A stretch of 64,000 nucleotides of DNA from Acanthornis magna. Taxonomy: Eukaryota > Chordata > Aves > Passeriformes > Acanthizidae. Location: contig JAWUZG010001105.1 in NCBI GenBank assembly GCA_036785705.1, positions 1 to 64,000 on the forward strand. The letters are read 5' to 3'. Under the pieces are notes generated by a model that did not search any database, was not told where the DNA came from, and saw nothing but the letters and a program-made list of their open reading frames with translations. A program made the translations under genes and the position numbers. How positions within the stretch are numbered: position 1 is the first letter of the stretch; every line of letters starts with the position of its first letter. Shown here piece after piece: positions 59,631 through 64,000 of the stretch.

Positions 59631-62600
59631 TTAGCAGCGTGGAGCCACCTGGGATGTCAGCACCGAGGTGCTGGGAGTGAGTGCCTGTGACACCAGGGCT
59701 TCTGGGCAGCGTGTGGACTCCTGGCATGTGCCTATGGCTGTCCTGGGACAGCCTGTGAGCTCAGTGTTCTTTTGAAAGCTGGATATCTCTGGCGTGTCCC
59801 CAGGGAGTTCCTGTGCCGAGATGTGACCTCCTGACTCTTTGGCAGCCTGGAGATGGCTGGAGTGTGCCCAGGGGGCAAGTGTGAGTGTCAGGGACTTGCC
59901 AGCTCTTGAGGAGGATGGAGGGTGCAGGGATGTCCCCATGGAGGCCCTGTGAGTGGCCGTGAGCTGGCGGCACCTTAGCAGCGTGAGACTCGTGGGCTGT
60001 CAGCCCTGAGAGCCTGTTGAAGGCCGTGATGTGCGTGCAGAGAGGTTTGTCAAATGGGAGAGTCGTGGCATGTCCCTATGGAGCCGCTGGGGTTGTGTGT
60101 GCCCTCAGTGTTCTTGAGGAGCCTCGAGAGCCCTGGGATGGCCCTGTGGAAGCGCAGGGAGTGCCTGTGCCATAGCAGCGGTGCCTGATGAGATCAAAGG
60201 GCCCTGGGATGTCAGCTTGGAATGGCTGTGAGTGCCTGAGAGCACACGTCTGTCTCTCATGGCCGGAGAGCTGTGGCAGGTGCCCATGGTAGGTGTGTGA
60301 GTGCAGGTGAGCTCAGGGCTCTGCAGAAGGCTGTAGGCCTGTGGGCTGTGAGGCTGGAAGGCCTGGGAGTGCTTTGGAGCTGAGTGCTCTGTAGCAGTCG
60401 GGAGCCGCCTGGGAGGTTGTAGCAGGATGCTTTGGGCCGGCTGCTTTGCCTTGGAACATGGTCCAGGCACTTGGAGCATGTGCTATTTGCAAATGTCTCC
60501 AGGTGTCTTTCAGAGGGCCAGCGTGTGTTGTTTTGGCCTTGAATTCTGCTGAAAGTCCTTCTGGCAAGGAAGCCTGCATGAAGGTGCTGCTAGTGAGGCA
60601 AAGATTTGGCAGCTGAGCTGCTGCCGGGAGTTGCAGGCGTCTGCCTGACAGTCAGTCCCTTGAGAGTGTCAATGTGCAGTCAGTCCCCTTTCCTAGGGGA
60701 GGTTTTTCTAGCGTGTTCCTCCTTGGAGTGTGTGAGGGCTCCTGCTGGGGAAGTGGACAGCAAGCAAGGGCACTGTTGGTGGTGAAGGGAGAGAGAGCTG
60801 CCCAGGAGTGTTGGTGTGGTGAGTTACATGGAGCTCTACTTGGGAATTGGGTTTTTTTGCTTGCTGTAAGATATGACTGCTTTCCTATTGTTTTCATAGA
60901 GTGCACTCCATTGTACTCTGTGTAGGCTCCCAGGAGTAGGTTTAGCTTTTCTATGGAGTGGTCAGTAATTGGGATTGAGTTGTCTGTGTCGAATCATTTG
61001 TGTTAGGGAAGAGCTGCTTTTCTAGGAATAGATCAGATGGGCCATTTGTAAGTGCTGCGGGACAGAGTTACTTAAAGCACTGGCTTTAAGTGTGAGGCTG
61101 GGATTGGATGCAGCCGCCGCCAAGGCTCCTGTGTCTGAGAAGGAGTTGAGAAAGCCAAGGGCTGCTCTCTGGCCCTCGTGACTCAGTGGCCAGGCTGCTC
61201 TGGGAGGCTTTGTGTGAATCTGCCAGCACAGCAGCGACAGATGTCCCCGAGGAGCTTGTGTGAGTGCAGGTGAGATCAGAGCTCTTGAGCAGCCTGGAGA
61301 GCCTGGGGATGTGGCCACGGAGCCGCCAGGATATCTGGTGACCTCGGGGTTCCTATGAGCAGAGGGAGCACTAAGATGTGCCCATGGCACCTGTGTAAGT
61401 GCCTGTGGCTAAAGGGCTCTTTTGCAGCCTGGAGAGCCTTGGCATGTGGCCATGAAGCCACAGTGCGTGTCTGTGACATCAGAGCGCTTTGGCAGCATGG
61501 AAAGGCCTGGAATGGCTGCAGGGGCCAGAGGTGAGTGCCTGTGACATCAGAGCTGTCCAGCAGCAGCAGGGAGACGGAGGGAATGTCACAGGCCATGCCC
61601 TGTGAGTTGCTGTGACAGCGTGGCTCCTTAGCAGTGTGCAGATTGCCGGGATGTTACCCTGCAGGCCCTGGCATTGCCCTTGTTGTGTGTGTTGTTTAGG
61701 AAGATAGAGAGAGCCCTGGCATGTCCCCCTGGAAGGCCAGGGAGTGGCAGTTGCAAAAGAGCTCCTTAGCACTTAGAGACACGTGGGATGTCCCCATGGA
61801 GGCACTGTGAGAGCCCGTGACCTCAGAGGTCTTTGGAAGCTGAGAGAGCCCCGGGATGCCATGGGATGTGAGCATGGGGAGCCTGTGGGCAGGTGTGATG
61901 TCCCTGCTTGTGCTGGTGCATCCCCCCCTGCCCTTTTTTCAGGCTGCAGCATGATATGAGAAATGCTGCTGAGGCCTTGGCCTTGACGAAGGCAGCGGGG
62001 CTGAGGTGCTGTGGAGCTTCTGAGAAACGCTGTGTGCTGCCAGGAAGTGCTGTGTTCTAAGGTGCTCCTGCTTTTTTTGCCTGTTGAACAGACTTTGAAA
62101 TTTGTTTTTGCCTGGATGGCATCACATTGGTGTTGTCCCGTGTTCAGGGAAAGCTGCCGATGAGAAGTGGGGCCAGGCTGAAGGCTTGTTGTGACTAAAG
62201 GCCATGCCTCGGGGCCCTGTAAGCAGGGGTGCCAAAGGAGGCCCTGGCAGCTGTGCTGGGCCGCAGCAGCGGTGAGCAGCAAAGTCCCTGTGCGTGGGGC
62301 CTCTGCCAGCCGGCAGCTGTCCCGTTTGCTGCACTCGGGGCATCCGCGAAGGAGCACGGCTCCTGGGCCCCCGATCCTGCCGCTCCCGGAGGCCTCAGGC
62401 TTTGGCCGCTGAGAAGATGGCAAGGCACGTGAAAGGAGTATTTCAGTAGCTTGGAGGGGAATTTTGCCTCGTAGAGCCTCTTTGTGTGCTTGTGGGAGTG
62501 CAGGTGTGCATGCGCTCTCTGCAATGTGGGAGAGGGGCTGCTCTGGTGGATTCAGAAGTGCTTTAGGTTTGTCCCTAAGTTAGGTCTCGAAGTTCCTGCA

Positions 62601-63093
62601 GTGCTATGGTAAGGGCTGTGTGGATCCTTTGCTGAGGTCTTGGGTTCCAGCTCAGTTCTAAGTGAAGCGTTGTGTAGTTGAAGTCCAGTTCAGTTGAAAT
62701 GCTCTTAACTGCTGTTCCTGCCCTAAGCTGTTCATTTGAATTTGAGTTATCAAGTGAAGTGTTGCTCAAGCTGAAGTGCTCTTAAGGGAAGTGCTCTTGA
62801 GCCTTTGGGCCATGTTCTTCTTATCCTGACCCTTTCTCTTCTTTAGAGACACAGCCTCACGCACACGGACAGACAGACAGAGATAATTTGGGTTTGATTT
62901 CATTTTGGATTGATTGACTCTGGATTTTTGTTTGTTGCTTTTCCTCACTGTGCTTTGAGCATGGTATAAGTAGTAGAGTGAAGCTTAGCAAGGAAGCTTG
63001 TCCTGCTGTGGCTTTTCCATGAAATCTTTCTTTCCCGATAGCTTTCCTATGATTCTTGGAGTGATGTAAAAGTGCCTGTGCCATCACATCTCT
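59631..63093 (+). repeat. Long unit U17 (3463 bp)
   Basis: Clean copy with GTGGCCGTGAG (59954) and GGAGAGCTGTGG (60265). I saw no private change on reading it. Confidence 0.97.
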
Positions 63094-64000
63094 TTAGCAG
63101 CGTGGAGCCACCTGGGATGTCAGCACCGAGGTGCTGGGAGTGAGTGCCTGTGACACCAGGGCTTCTGGGCAGCGTGTGGACTCCTGGCATGTGCCTATGG
63201 CTGTCCTGGGACAGCCTGTGAGCTCAGTGTTCTTTTGAAAGCTGGATATCTCTGGCGTGTCCCCAGGGAGTTCCTGTGCCGAGATGTGACCTCCTGACTC
63301 TTTGGCAGCCTGGAGATGGCTGGAGTGTGCCCAGGGGGCAAGTGTGAGTGTCAGGGACTTGCCAGCTCTTGAGGAGGATGGAGGGTGCAGGGATGTCCCC
63401 ATGGAGGCCCTGTGAGTGGCCGTGAGCTGGCGGCACCTTAGCAGCGTGAGACTCGTGGGCTGTCAGCCCTGAGAGCCTGTTGAAGGCCGTGATGTGCGTG
63501 CAGAGAGGTTTGTCAAATGGGAGAGTCGTGGCATGTCCCTATGGAGCCGCTGGGGTTGTGTGTGCCCTCAGTGTTCTTGAGGAGCCTCGAGAGCCCTGGG
63601 ATGGCCCTGTGGAAGCGCAGGGAGTGCCTGTGCCATAGCAGCGGTGCCTGATGAGATCAAAGGGCCCTGGGATGTCAGCTTGGAATGGCTGTGAGTGCCT
63701 GAGAGCACACGTCTGTCTCTCATGGCCGGAGAGCTGTGGCAGGTGCCCATGGTAGGTGTGTGAGTGCAGGTGAGCTCAGGGCTCTGCAGAAGGCTGTAGG
63801 CCTGTGGGCTGTGAGGCTGGAAGGCCTGGGAGTGCTTTGGAGCTGAGTGCTCTGTAGCAGTCAGGAGCCGCCTGGGAGGTTGTAGCAGGATGCTTTGGGC
63901 CGGCTGCTTTGCCTTGGAACATGGTCCAGGCACTTGGAGCATGTGCTATTTGCAAATGTCTCCAGGTGTCTTTCAGAGGGCCAGCGTGTGTTGTTTTGGC
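63094..64000 (+). repeat. Partial long unit U18 (first 907 bp)
   Basis: Block A and the first part of the spacer, cut by the window end. It is long-type, since it continues past the point where short units diverge. It has GGAGAGCTGTGG (63727) and a private AGTCAGGAGCC (63859). It shows that the array continues to the right. Confidence 0.95.

Larger units (their letters stand above)
1..64000 (+). repeat. Macrosatellite array of 3.46-kb long and 1.37-kb short units
   Basis: The same sequence recurs from end to end with a spacing of 3462-3465 bp. The landmark TTAGCAGCGTGGAGCC lies at 106, 3569, 7032, 10496, 11868, 15331, 16703, 20166, 21538, 25000, 28465, 31927, 35390, 38853, 42316, 45779, 49242, 52705, 56168, 59631 and 63094. 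Spacings of 1372 bp occur only after 10496, 15331 and 20166. Long units differ from one another by a handful of substitutions each, apart from the indel-rich first two. There is no inversion, no inserted transposon and no non-repeat flank. I do not recognise the family by name. Strand is set by the side that is richer in G and T and that carries the better splice-like signals. Confidence 0.98.

Noticed and set aside
60992..60998. Telomere-like TTAGGG
   Set aside because: A single hexamer per unit, expected by chance and not tandem.
1..64000. CRISPR array
   Set aside because: The repeats are 3.46 kb, and the 69-bp sub-repeats are degenerate and lack unique spacers. The sequence is of vertebrate type.
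1..64000. Ribosomal DNA repeat or intergenic spacer
   Set aside because: I see no 18S, 5.8S, 28S or 5S sequence in any unit.
1..64000. Chicken MHM-type Z-linked repeat
   Set aside because: Most long units have a BamHI site, but the known MHM unit is about 2.2 kb while this one is 3.46 kb, and I cannot compare sequences here.
1..64000. Endogenous virus or DNA transposon as the source of the unit
   Set aside because: No terminal repeats, target-site duplications, or polymerase or transposase motifs in any frame.

Overview
The whole 64-kb window is one head-to-tail tandem array (a macrosatellite). I find no gene, RNA gene or recognisable mobile element that I can support. Setting the unit start at the conserved TTAGCAGCGTGGAGCC, the window holds 17 complete long units of 3462-3465 bp (U1-U17), three complete short units of 1372 bp (S1-S3), a 105-bp tail of an earlier unit at the left edge and a 907-bp beginning of U18 at the right edge. 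All units face the same way and the array runs off both ends.

The organism is a vertebrate and, by feel, most likely a bird. This is a low-confidence inference from the GC-rich, G+T-skewed composition, the CpG-rich patch in each unit and the lack of interspersed repeats. No gene is present to test it. There is nothing bacterial here: no operons and no long clean ORFs.

Inside a long unit (positions from U10, 35390-38852) the order is: block A, about 12 degenerate ~69-bp sub-repeats (to ~36180); a non-repetitive spacer (~36180-36980) with a strong splice-acceptor-like tract; block B, about 9-10 more sub-repeats of the same family (~36980-37640); a second acceptor-like tract; a ~225-bp CpG-rich block ending in a YY1-like AAGATGGC and a perfect E-box CACGTG; and an A/T-richer tail with a CAGA run and a TATA-like box. 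Short units keep the start and end of the long unit. They lack the middle ~1.86 kb and the CpG-rich block, have an internal part only distantly similar to the long unit, and carry a 120-bp direct duplication at the end.

Layout: U1-U3 (106-10495), with U1-U2 unusually rich in single-base indels; then long/short composites of about 4835 bp, U3+S1, U4+S2, U5+S3 (7032-21537); then long units only, U6-U18 (21538-64000). In the long-only part, shared variants show a further period of about 20.78 kb (six units: U8 resembles U14, U9 resembles U15). U9 and U15 are chimeras whose first ~200 bp are of short-unit type.

Functionally, the best hypothesis is a macrosatellite with a promoter-like element per unit (compare the general design of human DXZ4) that may be transcribed from the + strand as a spliced noncoding RNA. 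The motifs and the strand skew are visible. The function is inference.
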